Origin: an uncultured Lachnospiraceae bacterium
Lineage (GTDB): Bacteria > Bacillota > Clostridia > Lachnospirales > Lachnospiraceae
DNA length: 64,000 nucleotides
Assembly (NCBI GenBank): GCA_910578845.1
Contig: CAJTSL010000011.1
Span: 23,147-87,146, forward strand
Reading direction: 5' to 3'
Position numbers and translations under genes: made by a program. Below the pieces are notes generated by a model. That model saw nothing but the letters and a program-made list of their open reading frames with translations. It ran no database searches and was not told where the DNA came from. This document shows, in pieces, positions 43,588-52,569 of the stretch (its first letter is position 1; each line of letters starts with the position of its first letter).

Positions 43588-44398
43588 TATCTTTTTGGAG
43601 CGCTTCGGCAAGGACAATGGTTTCTTCCAGGATCTTCTGGATCTCACCGATATTCGTCATATGCTCTTTCGCTACGCCATTGGCATCTTTTATAAAAGTA
43701 GCAATCGTTGCAAGATGATCCGTAATGACATTCAGCGTCCCCTTGATCTCTGTTGCCGAACTGCCACTGTCCCCGGCAAGCTTGCCCATCTCAGTCGCTA
43801 CTACAGCAAACCCGCGCCCATGTTCCCCGCTGCGCGCCGCTTCTATGGAAGCATTCAATGCCAGAATATTAGAACGGGATGCATTCCCGCTGATTTTATT
43901 GACTACATCAACCGCATTATGTACATCGCCTTCCACGCTGCTCGTCATCTCATTCATCTCTGTCAGCATTTTAAATAATTTCTCTATGCCAATTACTACG
44001 TCGCTGATAGAATCATTAATATGGTGAACAGACTCCTTGAATTTCGCAGTCGTACTCGCCATCTGCGCTTTCGTCCCTACCGAGTATGTACAAATAATAC
44101 AGCCGACTAATTCCATTCCATCCTTAATCGGCACTAATTCCCCTTCAAATGCCTCTCCCATTACTTCCGGTGGCAAGCAATTATGCTTCTTCGTTCCGGT
44201 TCTCATGACCGCCTGATATGCGCCTGTCGGATCATGGAAAACCTCTCCGATCTGTAATTGCGGCGCAACGCCATCCGGTACAGAATACCCACGCACTACG
44301 CCATCCGTATCCATGACCATCATGTATACTTCATATGCATATAATTGTCGGATAACCGGTAACATATCAATCACTTGTTGTAATTTCCCATTCAACAT
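43577..44398 (-). CDS. Short soluble methyl-accepting chemotaxis-type protein
   Basis: 273 residues with no membrane helix. The N-terminal half ([40 protein letters not shown]) is a small PAS/cache-like sensor. The C-terminal half holds the receptor signalling hairpin tip ([27 protein letters not shown]). The signalling domain is shortened to about half of the usual length. Such cytoplasmic receptors are common in Clostridia. No chemotaxis kinase is nearby. It is monocistronic. The stop codon sits inside the inverted repeat at 43563-43587. Confidence 0.82.
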   Translation of the reverse strand: MLNGKLQQVIDMLPVIRQLYAYEVYMMVMDTDGVVRGYSVPDGVAPQLQIGEVFHDPTGAYQAVMRTGTKKHNCLPPEVMGEAFEGELVPIKDGMELVGCIICTYSVGTKAQMASTTAKFKESVHHINDSISDVVIGIEKLFKMLTEMNEMTSSVEGDVHNAVDVVNKISGNASRSNILALNASIEAARSGEHGRGFAVVATEMGKLAGDSGSSATEIKGTLNVITDHLATIATFIKDANGVAKEHMTNIGEIQKILEETIVLAEALQKDIHK

Positions 44399-44586
44399 GA
44401 AAAATACCTCCCGTTTCTCTTATATATTATGAATAAAATATTATCAAATTTTCTTCTGTTTGCCTAGTCCTTTCTTTCCGATTGACAAATCACGCCGCTT
44501 CCCTTACGATAATGGAAGAAGCGCGTCTGGCGTTTATATTTTGAAGGCATTTGGCGGGATGAGAAAAGAAAGGCATGGTCATAAAG

Positions 44587-45006
44587 ATGGACATATTGGT
44601 CATTGATGCCCAAGGCGGCGGTATCGGCAAACAATTAATCAACAAGATCAAGCAACATATCCCTGACGCTAGGATCACCGCAGTCGGCACAAACAGCGCC
44701 GCTACCGCCGCTATGTTAAAAGCAGGCGCAGACTATGCCGCAACCGGTGAAAACGCTGTCATCGTCGCCTGTCGCCAAACAGATCTCATTGTCGGCCCAA
44801 TCGGCATTGTCATAGCGGACTCTCTTCTAGGCGAAGTAACCCCTAAGATGGCAGTCGCAGTGGCGCAAAGCCATGCCAAACGGGTCCTGATCCCGTTCAA
44901 TCACTGTGACAATATCATCGTCGGCATTTCCGACTACACCGCAGGTAAGCTTGTGCAAAACGCTATAGAAGAAATCCAGAACATATTGACAAAAAAGTGT
45001 CCATAA
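44587..45006 (+). CDS. DUF3842 family protein
   Basis: 139 residues from the second ATG (MDILVIDAQGGGIGKQLINK); the first, at 44575, is four codons upstream and the ribosome binding site does not decide between them. The DAQGGGIG loop and TNSAATAAMLKAGADYAATG resemble a Rossmann-like nucleotide-binding fold. DUF3842 proteins are small, widespread in Clostridia and uncharacterised. It precedes the ECF-type S component with a 400-base gap and probably forms a separate unit. Confidence 0.75.
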   Translation: MDILVIDAQGGGIGKQLINKIKQHIPDARITAVGTNSAATAAMLKAGADYAATGENAVIVACRQTDLIVGPIGIVIADSLLGEVTPKMAVAVAQSHAKRVLIPFNHCDNIIVGISDYTAGKLVQNAIEEIQNILTKKCP

Positions 45007-45064
45007 GGCATAATATTCCCATGTTCATGTACCGTTTTCCTTAAAATTTTTCAAGATATTAATT

Positions 45065-45240
45065 AACTGACAGGAAGCCAGTTAAGGGACGCAGAAGCAT
45101 CTCATTCACCATTTGATTAATTTGGGTATCTCGGCAGGGAGACGGAAGATAAGCGCTAGCAGCTTGTAGGCTGCCACGCTAATATACTCGTATATCATGA
45201 AGATATGCAATTTCCAGAAGGAAGGGTGCATGTCTTTTTT
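45065..45240 (+). promoter_or_regulatory. Structured leader ending in a terminator-like hairpin
   Basis: Three hairpins follow each other: TTAACTG/CAGTTAA (45065-45083), GCG..CAGC/GCTG..CGC (about 45152-45179), and ATGCA..TTCC/GGAA..TGCAT followed by six Ts (about 45205-45240). This could be the distant terminator of the DUF3842 gene or an attenuating leader (riboswitch) for the S component at 45407. I could not match it to a known riboswitch class. Confidence 0.4.
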
Positions 45241-45251
45241 ATTATTTTATT

Positions 45252-45371
45252 ACCAACAACACCTTAATTAATTACCATTGATTTTAATCAGCAGTACCTT
45301 AATTGATCACCATAAGCTTTTATTACCAGCAGCACCTTAATTTTTTATGATATACCAGCAACACCTTAATT
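45252..45371 (+). repeat. Four direct repeats upstream of the S component gene
   Basis: An 18-base motif close to ACCAGCARCACCTTAATT occurs at 45252-45269, 45287-45304, 45325-45342 and 45354-45371, with start-to-start spacings of 35, 38 and 29 bases. The repeats end 35 bases before the ATG at 45407. Spacing and divergence rule out a CRISPR array. They look like repeated protein-binding sites or amplified leader units. Confidence 0.7.
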
Positions 45372-45406
45372 TCACGACTACATTTTCATAGCAAAGGAGC
45401 ATTACC

Positions 45407-45976
45407 ATGAAGAAATCCATGAAAGAAACAACCAAAAACATGACGCTATCCGCCATGTTCATAGCTATAGGCTTGATCCTGCCAATCTTTACCGGACAAA
45501 TCCCACAGATTGGCAACATGCTGCTGCCGATGCACATTCCGGTATTTTTGTGCGGATTGATCTGCGGCTGGAAATACGGCGCCATCACCGGCTTCATCCT
45601 GCCGCTTTTACGTTCCGCCATTTTTGGCATGCCGGCGCTATTTCCCTCGGCAACATCTATGGCATTTGAGCTAGCCACCTATGGGCTTGTGGCAGGCATG
45701 CTTTATAGCATTTCCCATTGGCAATGCATACGCGCCCTTTATCGCGCGATTATCGTTGCCATGTTGGCAGGGCGTGCCGTGTGGGGAATCGCACAAATCA
45801 TTTTTACCGGCATTGCCGGCAGCGCTTTCACATGGCAGATGTTTACTGCCGCCGCTTTCTTTAAGGCGATCCCGGGAATTATCCTACAGCTTATCCTGCT
45901 GCCCTCCGTTATGCTCGCCCTCAGCCGTACCGGATTAGCAGGCGGCAGGCAACAGCATAGCGAAACAAAAGCCTGA
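45407..45976 (+). CDS. ECF transporter S component
   Basis: 189 residues with about six helices. The N-terminal segment (MTLSAMFIAIGLILPIFTGQ; LPMHIPVFLCGLICGWKYGA) and the RSAIFGMPALFPSATSMAFE stretch are typical of substrate-binding S components of energy-coupling factor vitamin importers. No EcfA/EcfT genes are present, so it must use a shared module. AAAGGAGC precedes the start. The next gene, 34 bases downstream, encodes a small-molecule kinase, which suggests import followed by phosphorylation. The vitamin or nucleoside substrate is unknown. Confidence 0.85.
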   Translation: MKKSMKETTKNMTLSAMFIAIGLILPIFTGQIPQIGNMLLPMHIPVFLCGLICGWKYGAITGFILPLLRSAIFGMPALFPSATSMAFELATYGLVAGMLYSISHWQCIRALYRAIIVAMLAGRAVWGIAQIIFTGIAGSAFTWQMFTAAAFFKAIPGIILQLILLPSVMLALSRTGLAGGRQQHSETKA

Positions 45977-46009
45977 AACGCCAGGCGCTTAGGTTGAATG
46001 GAGATTAAT

Positions 46010-46585
46010 ATGGAAAACGACATAATCACCACTATCACAAACGCGATCCATGAGCTGCCCGATGGGCAAAAGTTACATCTTATCGCTATTGATGGCAGAT
46101 GCGCCGCAGGCAAGACGACACTTGCAGCGCATTTAGCGGAAATATTTCATTGTCCGATCATCCATATGGATGAATTCTTCCTCCGCCCGGAGCAGCGCAC
46201 CGAAAAGCGCCTGCATACTCCTGGTGAAAATGTTGACTATGAGCGCTTTCTCTTAGAAGTCATGGCGCCGCTTCGCGCTGGCAGGGACTTCCAGTACCGT
46301 CCTTTTGACTGTCATAGCCAGGCACTCGTGTCCCCGATCGAGATCAGTCCGGGGAATCTTGTCATCATCGAAGGTTCCTACAGTTGCCATCCCGCCTTGT
46401 GGGAAAACTATGACTTAAAGATTTTCCTGACATTAGATGCCAATGCGCAGCTTGAAAGAATCCAGAAGCGAAACGGCGCCGATGGCCTTGCCGTATTCCG
46501 CGAGAAATGGATTCCCTTGGAAGAGTTATATTTTTCCACCTATCATATCGAAGAACACTGCGACTTGTGTTTCCAAACATGCTAA
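46010..46585 (+). CDS. Uridine kinase-like P-loop kinase
   Basis: 191 residues from the ATG at 46010 (GGAGAT upstream; an in-frame ATG four codons earlier overlaps that site). Walker A is AIDGRCAAGKTTLAAHLA. It is followed by HMDEFFLRPEQRT and a VIIEGSYSCHPALWE strand, as in uridine/phosphoribulokinase-type kinases. It probably phosphorylates a nucleoside, vitamin or related alcohol. It is co-oriented with the S component 34 bases upstream and may trap its substrate. The exact substrate cannot be read from the sequence. Confidence 0.8.
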   Translation: MENDIITTITNAIHELPDGQKLHLIAIDGRCAAGKTTLAAHLAEIFHCPIIHMDEFFLRPEQRTEKRLHTPGENVDYERFLLEVMAPLRAGRDFQYRPFDCHSQALVSPIEISPGNLVIIEGSYSCHPALWENYDLKIFLTLDANAQLERIQKRNGADGLAVFREKWIPLEELYFSTYHIEEHCDLCFQTC

Positions 46586-46673
46586 TCACAAAATCTCCTT
46601 CTCCTCCCCCTTGCTTCACACGTAAAAGAGAGGTAAAATAGGAAAGGATATTTTCCCAGAAATTCCAATAGTT

Positions 46674-46731
46674 AATTGCGGAACAGCTATTTCATGCCAC
46701 AAGTCCGGCTATGGGGAGGCTTTTCGCAATT
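46674..46731 (+). other. Inverted repeat in hemerythrin leader
   Basis: AATTGCG (46674-46680) and CGCAATT (46725-46731) enclose a GC-richer 44-base segment about 35 bases upstream of the hemerythrin start. It could be a folded leader or operator. No known riboswitch class was recognised. Confidence 0.35.
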
Positions 46732-46766
46732 GCCTAAAAAAACCAAGTGCAAAAGGAGAGAGTAGC

Positions 46767-47165
46767 ATGTATGAAATGAAACCTGATTACTACACTGGGA
46801 TTGGCATTATCGACAAAGAACATGAGAAGCTGTTTTCTTTGGCAAACGAAACCCATGAACTTCTGAATGATGATTTACTGCACGACAAAACAGAGAGCAT
46901 GACAAATCTGATTTCTGAGCTGATCGATTACACCAAACAGCATTTTGCCCATGAAGAGCTGTATATGGACAGTATCCACTATGCCAACATGCCAGCGCAT
47001 ATTGTGCAACACCGGAAATTTGAAGAAAGCCTGATGAAATTCGATATTGATTCCCTCGAAGATGATCGTGAGCACCAGAATGAAACCGTAGAACGGCTTT
47101 TGGATTTCCTGATCGGATGGCTGATACACCATATCCAACAGGTAGATATGCTATACACGAAATAG
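46767..47165 (+). CDS. Bacteriohemerythrin
   Basis: 132 residues, a four-helix bundle. The di-iron ligands are visible: His in DKEHEKLF, His in NETHELL, HxxxE in AHEELYM, HxxxH in HIVQHRKF and HxxxxD in HHIQQVD. It binds O2 reversibly and in anaerobes may scavenge or sense oxygen. AAAAGGAGAGAG precedes the start. It is monocistronic with a strong terminator after it. The adjacent chemoreceptor gene is convergent. Confidence 0.93.
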   Translation: MYEMKPDYYTGIGIIDKEHEKLFSLANETHELLNDDLLHDKTESMTNLISELIDYTKQHFAHEELYMDSIHYANMPAHIVQHRKFEESLMKFDIDSLEDDREHQNETVERLLDFLIGWLIHHIQQVDMLYTK

Positions 47166-47234
47166 GCTTGAATTGTTAACCAAGCGTGAAAAAGAAGTAT
47201 TGATATAAGTCAACTACATAAAAGAAATACATGC

Positions 47235-47288
47235 AAATCCCCGGCATTTGGAAACGATAACCAGTTCGTTGGCAAATACCGGGGATTT
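47235..47288. terminator. Bidirectional terminator between hemerythrin and chemoreceptor genes
   Basis: AAATCCCCGG and CCGGGGATTT form a perfect stem extended by TTTG/CAAA, with A and T runs on both sides. It serves the plus-strand hemerythrin gene and the minus-strand chemoreceptor gene that ends at 47321. Confidence 0.88.
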
Positions 47289-47320
47289 TAATCTTATATG
47301 CTACTGTTCATTTTCTTCCC

Positions 47321-48985
47321 TTAATCTCTATACTGAGACTTTATACGGAACATGCTGATCAGCTTCCTCAGCACGCCTGCCTGTTGGCTAAGCTGCTGGC
47401 TGGTAGCCGCGCTCTCCTGTGCCGTTGCCGAATTCGTCTGTACCACACTGGAAATCTGGCTGATCTTCCCTTGGATCCGGCTGATAGAATCCGCTTGTAC
47501 ACGCGCAGCATCGGCAATGCCATTCGTCGTATCGACAATCTCATTTGCGCCCGATACAACGGCTACAAGCTGCGATGCCGTCGCATTGGCAATCGTCGTA
47601 CCCTGTTTTACTGCTTCAATCGTACTCTCGATCAGCGATGCCGTCGTCTTAGATGCCTCCGCGCTCTTGCCCGCGAGCTCCCTGACTTCTTCTGCTACGA
47701 CAGCGAACCCTTTGCCAGCCACTCCGGCACGTGCTGCTTCTACTGCCGCATTTAAGGCGAGAATATTCGTCTGCGCCGAAATATTTTCGATCGCACTGAT
47801 AATCTTGCCGATCTCATTCGAACGCTCGTCAATTTCCTGCATCGCCTGTATCATTTCCTGCATTTTCTCATTGCTCTCAAGAAGCTGTCCGCTTACTTCT
47901 TCAACCTTCCGGTTCGCTAATGCGGCATTCTCCGCTGTCTGTTCCACCTGTCTGGAAATCTCCTGAATGTTTTCATCCAATTGCTCTACTGCATCTGCCT
48001 GTTCTACTGCCCCCTGGCTCAATGCCTGCGCGCCGATCGCCATCTGCTGGGCGCCGCTTGAGACATAATCGGAGCTCTCCGAAATCTGCGCCATCGTGCT
48101 ATTGAGCTTATCAAGAATGCCGTCTAACGACATCTGGATAGAGGCAAAGTCTCCTACATAATCCTGTTTCGTCTCCGCGGTCAGGTTCCCTTGCGAAATA
48201 GACTCTAATACCGTTGAAATCTCACCAATATAACCTTTTAATCTAACCATCGTATTTTCGAATATATTGGCCAGTAAACCGATCTCGTCATTGGAATGGA
48301 TATTCGCCGTTACAGTCTGGTTGCCCTCTAATCCCAGCTTGCCCTGCTCCATTGTCTGCGCCAGCTTCGTAAGACGGGATAACGGCTTCGAGACTGCACA
48401 TCCAATATATCCTGCCAGAATAAGCAAACTAACGCCGACAAGCGCAACCCCGACTATCGTTGCTAAGCGGATTGTATCATTAATCTGGTTAGATGCGTCT
48501 ACTACGGATATGCCTGCAAAAATCAATCCATTAACCTGTCCGTTCTCATCCCTTGTCGGTACATAAGAGCATAAGTGGTCAACACCCAGGATCTGTGCGT
48601 TCCCAACATATGATTTCCCTTGGCGCAAAATCGTATCCGACAGTTCTGACGATAACTTCGTCCCAACCGCACGTTTTCCATTCTGCAAAATCGTCGTGTA
48701 AGCACGCACATCGCCATTAAAAATGGTGAACTCACAGTCCATCTCTCTTTTCAAATCATCCAATAACTCTGTCATATCCTCCGGACCAGTATAATTCTCC
48801 AACTGATACGCAAGGACATTGGTAGCATCCACGCACTGGTCTCGCAAGATATTCATTGTCAGGTTACGGAACATTGACACACATAGCTGTACGATTACCG
48901 TAATGCTCACAATCAGCAGACAAGCTACCATCAAACTTACCTTTCTTCCAAGATGTTTAATTTTTACCTTTTCTTCCTTTCCCAT
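47321..48985 (-). CDS. Methyl-accepting chemotaxis protein
   Basis: 554 residues from the ATG at 48985 (GAGGTGAAAGAG upstream). The layout is helix 1 (about residues 10-32), an extracytoplasmic single-cache-like domain with [20 protein letters not shown], helix 2 (about 175-200), a HAMP domain, and a full signalling domain with tip [20 protein letters not shown]. It senses an external ligand and signals to CheA/CheW, which are not in this window. No C-terminal receptor pentapeptide is present. Ligand unknown. Confidence 0.92.
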   Translation of the reverse strand: MGKEEKVKIKHLGRKVSLMVACLLIVSITVIVQLCVSMFRNLTMNILRDQCVDATNVLAYQLENYTGPEDMTELLDDLKREMDCEFTIFNGDVRAYTTILQNGKRAVGTKLSSELSDTILRQGKSYVGNAQILGVDHLCSYVPTRDENGQVNGLIFAGISVVDASNQINDTIRLATIVGVALVGVSLLILAGYIGCAVSKPLSRLTKLAQTMEQGKLGLEGNQTVTANIHSNDEIGLLANIFENTMVRLKGYIGEISTVLESISQGNLTAETKQDYVGDFASIQMSLDGILDKLNSTMAQISESSDYVSSGAQQMAIGAQALSQGAVEQADAVEQLDENIQEISRQVEQTAENAALANRKVEEVSGQLLESNEKMQEMIQAMQEIDERSNEIGKIISAIENISAQTNILALNAAVEAARAGVAGKGFAVVAEEVRELAGKSAEASKTTASLIESTIEAVKQGTTIANATASQLVAVVSGANEIVDTTNGIADAARVQADSISRIQGKISQISSVVQTNSATAQESAATSQQLSQQAGVLRKLISMFRIKSQYRD

Positions 48986-49114
48986 CTCTTTCACCTCAAC
49001 GTCTTCCGTCACTATTTTCTGCTTCGTATATGTATGTAGAGCAGAATGCCTAATATAACTATATTATCGAGTATTCATAAGAATTGCAAGCAGTTATTTT
49101 CTTTTTACGGCCTG

Positions 49115-50866
49115 TTAGATCCCTTCCGCGCGAAGCATATCCAGTAATTGGCTTACCCCCATCCTTCCTAAGTCGCCTTCTTCTCTCTTGCGGACAGATA
49201 CACTGTCCGTTTCCGTCTCCTTCTCTCCTACGATAAGCATGTAAGGTATTTTCTCTAGTTGCGCCGTCCTAATTTTGTAGCCTATCTTCTCATCCCTGCC
49301 ATCCATTTCACAGCGCAGGCCTTCTTGCTGCAATGCCCTCATGATTCCCTTCGCATGATCAATATATTTATCCGAGATCGGCAATACCTTTATTTGCACT
49401 GGAGCAATCCATAATGGGAATTTCCCGGCGAAATGTTCAATCAGGATACCAATAAATCGCTCAATGGAACCGAATACGACCCTGTGTATCATAATAGGCC
49501 GGTGCTTATTGCCGTCCTCACCGATATACTCCGCCTCAAAACGCTGCGGCAACTGGAAATCTAACTGGATCGTCCCACACTGCCAAGTCCTTCCGATAGA
49601 ATCTTCCAGATGAAAATCAATCTTCGGCCCATAAAACGCCCCGTCCCCCTCGTTGACCACATAAGGCAATTTTAAGTCGTCCAGCGCATTCCTTAAACCG
49701 TTTGTCGCCATTTCCCAATCTGCGTCACTGCCAATGGCATTCTCCGGCCTTGTGGATAATTCCACATGATATCGGAACCCAAAATGAGAATACACCTCGT
49801 CTATCAGACGGACGACCCCTTTGATCTCATCCTGTATCTGCTCCGGCGTCATAAAGATATGGGCATCGTCCTGCGTGCAACAGCGGACACGCATAAGGCC
49901 ATGTAAAGTGCCGGATTTTTCGTTTCGATGGATCAATCCCAGCTCACTGATGCGCATAGGGAATTCCCGGTAAGAGCGCGGTTCCATCTGATACACCAAC
50001 ATGCCTCCCGGACAGCTCATAGGCTTTATGGCAAAGTCTGCCCCATCAATCACCGTTGTGTACATGTTATCCCGATAATGATCCCAGTGACCGGACGTCT
50101 CCCAAAGTTTGCGCTCTAACATGACCGGGGTCGCTATTTCCACATACCCTTCCCTCGCATGCAGTTTTCGCCAATAGTCAATCAGTATATTTTTAAGCAC
50201 CATCCCCTTGGGTAAAAAGAACGGGAATCCCGGGCCTTCGTCCAATAGCGCAAATATGCCCAACTCTTTGCCTAATTTCCTATGATCCCGCTTTTTGGCT
50301 TCTTCTAATCTGTTTAAATGTTCCGCAAGCATTTCTTCCTTGGGAAAGGATGTGCCATAAACCCTGGTAAGCATTTTATTCTTCTCATCGCCACGCCAAT
50401 ATGCTCCCGCAACGCTCAACAGCTTAAACGCCTTGATCGCACTTGTATACGCCACATGCGGCCCGGCGCACATCTCTAAATATTCCCCTTGCTGGTAAAA
50501 ACTGATCTCTTCTTCCGGCAAATCCTGTATCAATTCGATTTTATACGGCTCCTCTCTCTCTTCCATCGCCTGCATAGCCCTGTTACGATCCAGTGTGAAA
50601 TGCCTCAGTTGTAAATTTTCCTTGACGATTTTCTTCATCTCCGCTTCGATTTCGGCAAAGTTCTCTTCCGAAAAACGGAATGTAAAATCGAAATCATAGT
50701 AAAAGCCATCTGCAATGGACGGGCCGATCGCGCACTTCGTGTCCGGGTACAGTCTTTTTACCGCCTGTGCCAGAATATGCGCCGTTGTATGCCGGAAGGC
50801 ATTTCTCCCCAGTTCTTCTTCAAAGCTTGCTTCCCTCATGGAACCGTCTTTCATTTTAATCTTCAT
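49115..50866 (-). CDS. thrS: Threonyl-tRNA synthetase without TGS domain
   Basis: 583 residues, about 60 shorter than E. coli ThrS because the N-terminal TGS domain is missing. The editing domain starts at once (FRHTTAHILAQAVKRL). The catalytic zinc ligands are present in MSCPGGM, DDAHIF and MIHRVVFGS; motif 3 reads GSIERFIGILIEHF, and an anticodon-binding domain ends the protein. Motif 2 reads HGLMRVRCCTQDDAH where most enzymes have RVRGFTQDDAH, an unusual Gly-Phe to Cys-Cys change. It charges tRNA-Thr. Expression is under a T-box leader. Confidence 0.95.
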   Translation of the reverse strand: MKIKMKDGSMREASFEEELGRNAFRHTTAHILAQAVKRLYPDTKCAIGPSIADGFYYDFDFTFRFSEENFAEIEAEMKKIVKENLQLRHFTLDRNRAMQAMEEREEPYKIELIQDLPEEEISFYQQGEYLEMCAGPHVAYTSAIKAFKLLSVAGAYWRGDEKNKMLTRVYGTSFPKEEMLAEHLNRLEEAKKRDHRKLGKELGIFALLDEGPGFPFFLPKGMVLKNILIDYWRKLHAREGYVEIATPVMLERKLWETSGHWDHYRDNMYTTVIDGADFAIKPMSCPGGMLVYQMEPRSYREFPMRISELGLIHRNEKSGTLHGLMRVRCCTQDDAHIFMTPEQIQDEIKGVVRLIDEVYSHFGFRYHVELSTRPENAIGSDADWEMATNGLRNALDDLKLPYVVNEGDGAFYGPKIDFHLEDSIGRTWQCGTIQLDFQLPQRFEAEYIGEDGNKHRPIMIHRVVFGSIERFIGILIEHFAGKFPLWIAPVQIKVLPISDKYIDHAKGIMRALQQEGLRCEMDGRDEKIGYKIRTAQLEKIPYMLIVGEKETETDSVSVRKREEGDLGRMGVSQLLDMLRAEGI

Positions 50867-50903
50867 TTTATCATTTCCTTTCCTGATTATATTTTCCGCA
50901 TAA

Positions 50904-51165
50904 GAAAAGCACTCTCAAAGATACTTATCATGTATCCTTAAGGGTGCTTATGGCACGGTTCCACCTCAATTTTTCACTTCAGATTCTATCAAATCCTAAC
51001 CTTTAACGCAGGTGTACGGTAATGCTTACGTCTACTTTCAGCATTACAGCTTGGGAATGGTTTTCACATATAACCCACATAAACATCTTCCACCAAATGA
51101 TGTTCTCTCTGTCTGCGATTGTTATGCTACTTGTTTCCGTCTTCGCTTTTTCTTATGCTAAATTG
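50904..51165 (-). ncRNA. T-box leader of thrS
   Basis: The minus strand carries the T-box sequence AGGTGGAACCGTG (50966-50954), close to the AGGGTGGNACCGCG consensus, that pairs with the tRNA 3' end. It is followed by a terminator stem GCACCCTTAAGGATAC / GTATCTTTGAGAGTGC and TTTTCTT (50947-50904). An upstream Stem I region extends to about 51165. It makes thrS transcription depend on uncharged tRNA-Thr. The specifier codon (expected ACN) was not fixed by eye. Confidence 0.88.
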
Positions 51166-51171
51166 CCTATT

Positions 51172-51200
51172 ATCATAGCATCTGTATGGTTGATTGTCAA
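51172..51200 (-). promoter_or_regulatory. Sigma-A promoter of T-box/thrS
   Basis: Minus strand -35 TTGACA (51200-51195), 17-base spacer, -10 TATGAT (51177-51172). Transcription would start near 51165, giving a leader of about 300 bases. Confidence 0.82.
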
Positions 51201-51253
51201 TAGTCAGATTACGCACTGGCGAAGCTACTTGGCTCGTTGGCTACAGGAATAAA

Positions 51254-51282
51254 TTGCTGACTCATCATGCACATGTTATAAT
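51254..51282 (+). promoter_or_regulatory. Sigma-A promoter of the DMT transporter gene
   Basis: -35 TTGCTG (51254-51259), 17-base spacer, -10 TATAAT (51277-51282). The leader to the start at 51405 is about 115 bases. Confidence 0.6.
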
Positions 51283-51404
51283 TTCCTTATGAGATTCCGA
51301 TCTCAATAGATAATTTTCGCTTATGAGGCCTGAATCCATATTATATGAAATCAATAGGATTGAAAATCCATATAGTTATTTAGAAGAAAAACGGAGCCAA
51401 AGAA

Positions 51405-52274
51405 ATGAATCCCAACAACATCGCTACTATATATGCCATCCTGGCAGCAGCTCTATACGCCATCAACATCCCGCTCTCCAAACTGATCTTAAATCATACG
51501 GGCGCCACCATAACGGCAGCGTTCCTATATCTTGGCGCAGGCATCGGCTTGTTATTATATGGAAGCATTGAGAAATTAATAAAGCCAGAACAAAAACCAG
51601 AGCGCTTAACGAAAAAAGAACTGCCCTATACGGTTGCCATGATTGTGTTAGATATCATTGCCCCCATTTTATTAATGTTCGGTATTACGAGAACGAATTC
51701 TGCCAATGTATCACTCCTAAATAATTTTGAGATTGTGGCTACTTCCCTCATTGCTCTCATGGTCTTCAAGGAAGCGATTTCTAAAAGGCTCTGGCTTGCC
51801 ATTTTCCTGGTCACAATCGCCAGCATCATCCTAAGTTTTGAAGGCGAAGGGGCTTTTGCCATCAATACAGGCTCCCTTCTTGTATTGGGAGCCTGTACGT
51901 GTTGGGGGTTTGAGAACAACTGTACGAAAATGATTAGCCATAAAAGCTCTACGGAAATCGTCATCATAAAAGGATGCTTCTCCGGCATAGGCAGTTTAAT
52001 CATTGCCCTATTCCTCGGTGAGCGCATCCCTCACCTAAAATGGGTATTGGCGATTCTCCTTTTGGGTTTTGTCGCGTATGGACTGAGCATCAAATTCTAC
52101 ATCATGGCACAAAAGTGCCTGGGCGCTGCCAGGACGAGCGTTTATTACTCGGTCGCGCCATTCCTTGGTGTAGCATTTGGCATGGTTCTTTTAGGCGAGC
52201 GGCCTGCCCTGCGATTTTATGCCGCTATGTCTATTATGCTTATTAGTACAGTCATTATGGTGAAAGAAAATTAG
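51405..52274 (+). CDS. DMT-superfamily transporter (EamA)
   Basis: 289 residues with ten hydrophobic helices in two EamA repeats. The start (MNPNNIATIYAILAAALYAI) and second-repeat features (GACTCWGFENNCTKMI; TSVYYSVAPFLGVAFGMVLL) fit the drug/metabolite exporter family. Substrates are typically amino acids or small metabolites. Monocistronic, with a promoter upstream. A weak Shine-Dalgarno (GGAGCCAAAGAA) precedes the ATG. It converges with the small gene at 52279-52569. Confidence 0.88.
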   Translation: MNPNNIATIYAILAAALYAINIPLSKLILNHTGATITAAFLYLGAGIGLLLYGSIEKLIKPEQKPERLTKKELPYTVAMIVLDIIAPILLMFGITRTNSANVSLLNNFEIVATSLIALMVFKEAISKRLWLAIFLVTIASIILSFEGEGAFAINTGSLLVLGACTCWGFENNCTKMISHKSSTEIVIIKGCFSGIGSLIIALFLGERIPHLKWVLAILLLGFVAYGLSIKFYIMAQKCLGAARTSVYYSVAPFLGVAFGMVLLGERPALRFYAAMSIMLISTVIMVKEN

Positions 52275-52278
52275 CTTA

Positions 52279-52569
52279 CTATGCTATCCTAATCATACAA
52301 AACCCTCGTGCAAATTCATCCTCTTTTCTCAATTCCTTTACCAGATCCATAACATCATCTTCGGAATTTAAACCTGCCCGCTCAGCATCTTTCTCCATCT
52401 CCTGTTGCAATACCTGCATGGCATAAACCGCAGAATTAACAATACGGACAGTATTTCTCTCAACAATCAAAGACCCCGCTGCAAGCAACAGGGTATCAAA
52501 CTTGCAGCACTGCAGAGCAGCGGGGTATTTGACCCTCGCGGCAGTCATCGAACATTTTAGCACGGTCAT
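52279..52569 (-). CDS. Small protein coupled to ABC exporter, antitoxin-like C-terminus
   Basis: 96 residues. The start overlaps the stop of the ABC gene by four bases (ATGA), so it is likely translated. The C-terminal half (VYAMQVLQQEMEKDAERAGL, then NSEDDVMDLVKELRKE) resembles the C-terminal helices of clostridial AbrB-type antitoxins, but the usual DNA-binding N-terminus is replaced by a Cys-containing stretch (KYPAALQCCKFD). No toxin gene follows. It could be a degraded antitoxin gene or a novel partner of the exporter. I do not claim a function. Confidence 0.4.
   Translation of the reverse strand: MTVLKCSMTAARVKYPAALQCCKFDTLLLAAGSLIVERNTVRIVNSAVYAMQVLQQEMEKDAERAGLNSEDDVMDLVKELRKEDEFARGFCMIRIA

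Noticed and set aside
45065..45240. Known riboswitch (TPP, FMN, THF, preQ1, cobalamin)
   Set aside because: None of the conserved core strings of these classes could be found by eye.
45252..45371. Possible CRISPR array
   Set aside because: Only four imperfect 18-base repeats with unequal, AT-rich gaps of 11-20 bases and no cas genes; better explained as regulatory repeats.
51022..51252. Plus-strand open frame of 76 codons
   Set aside because: It lies antisense to the T-box leader and its promoter, has no family similarity and a poor start context.
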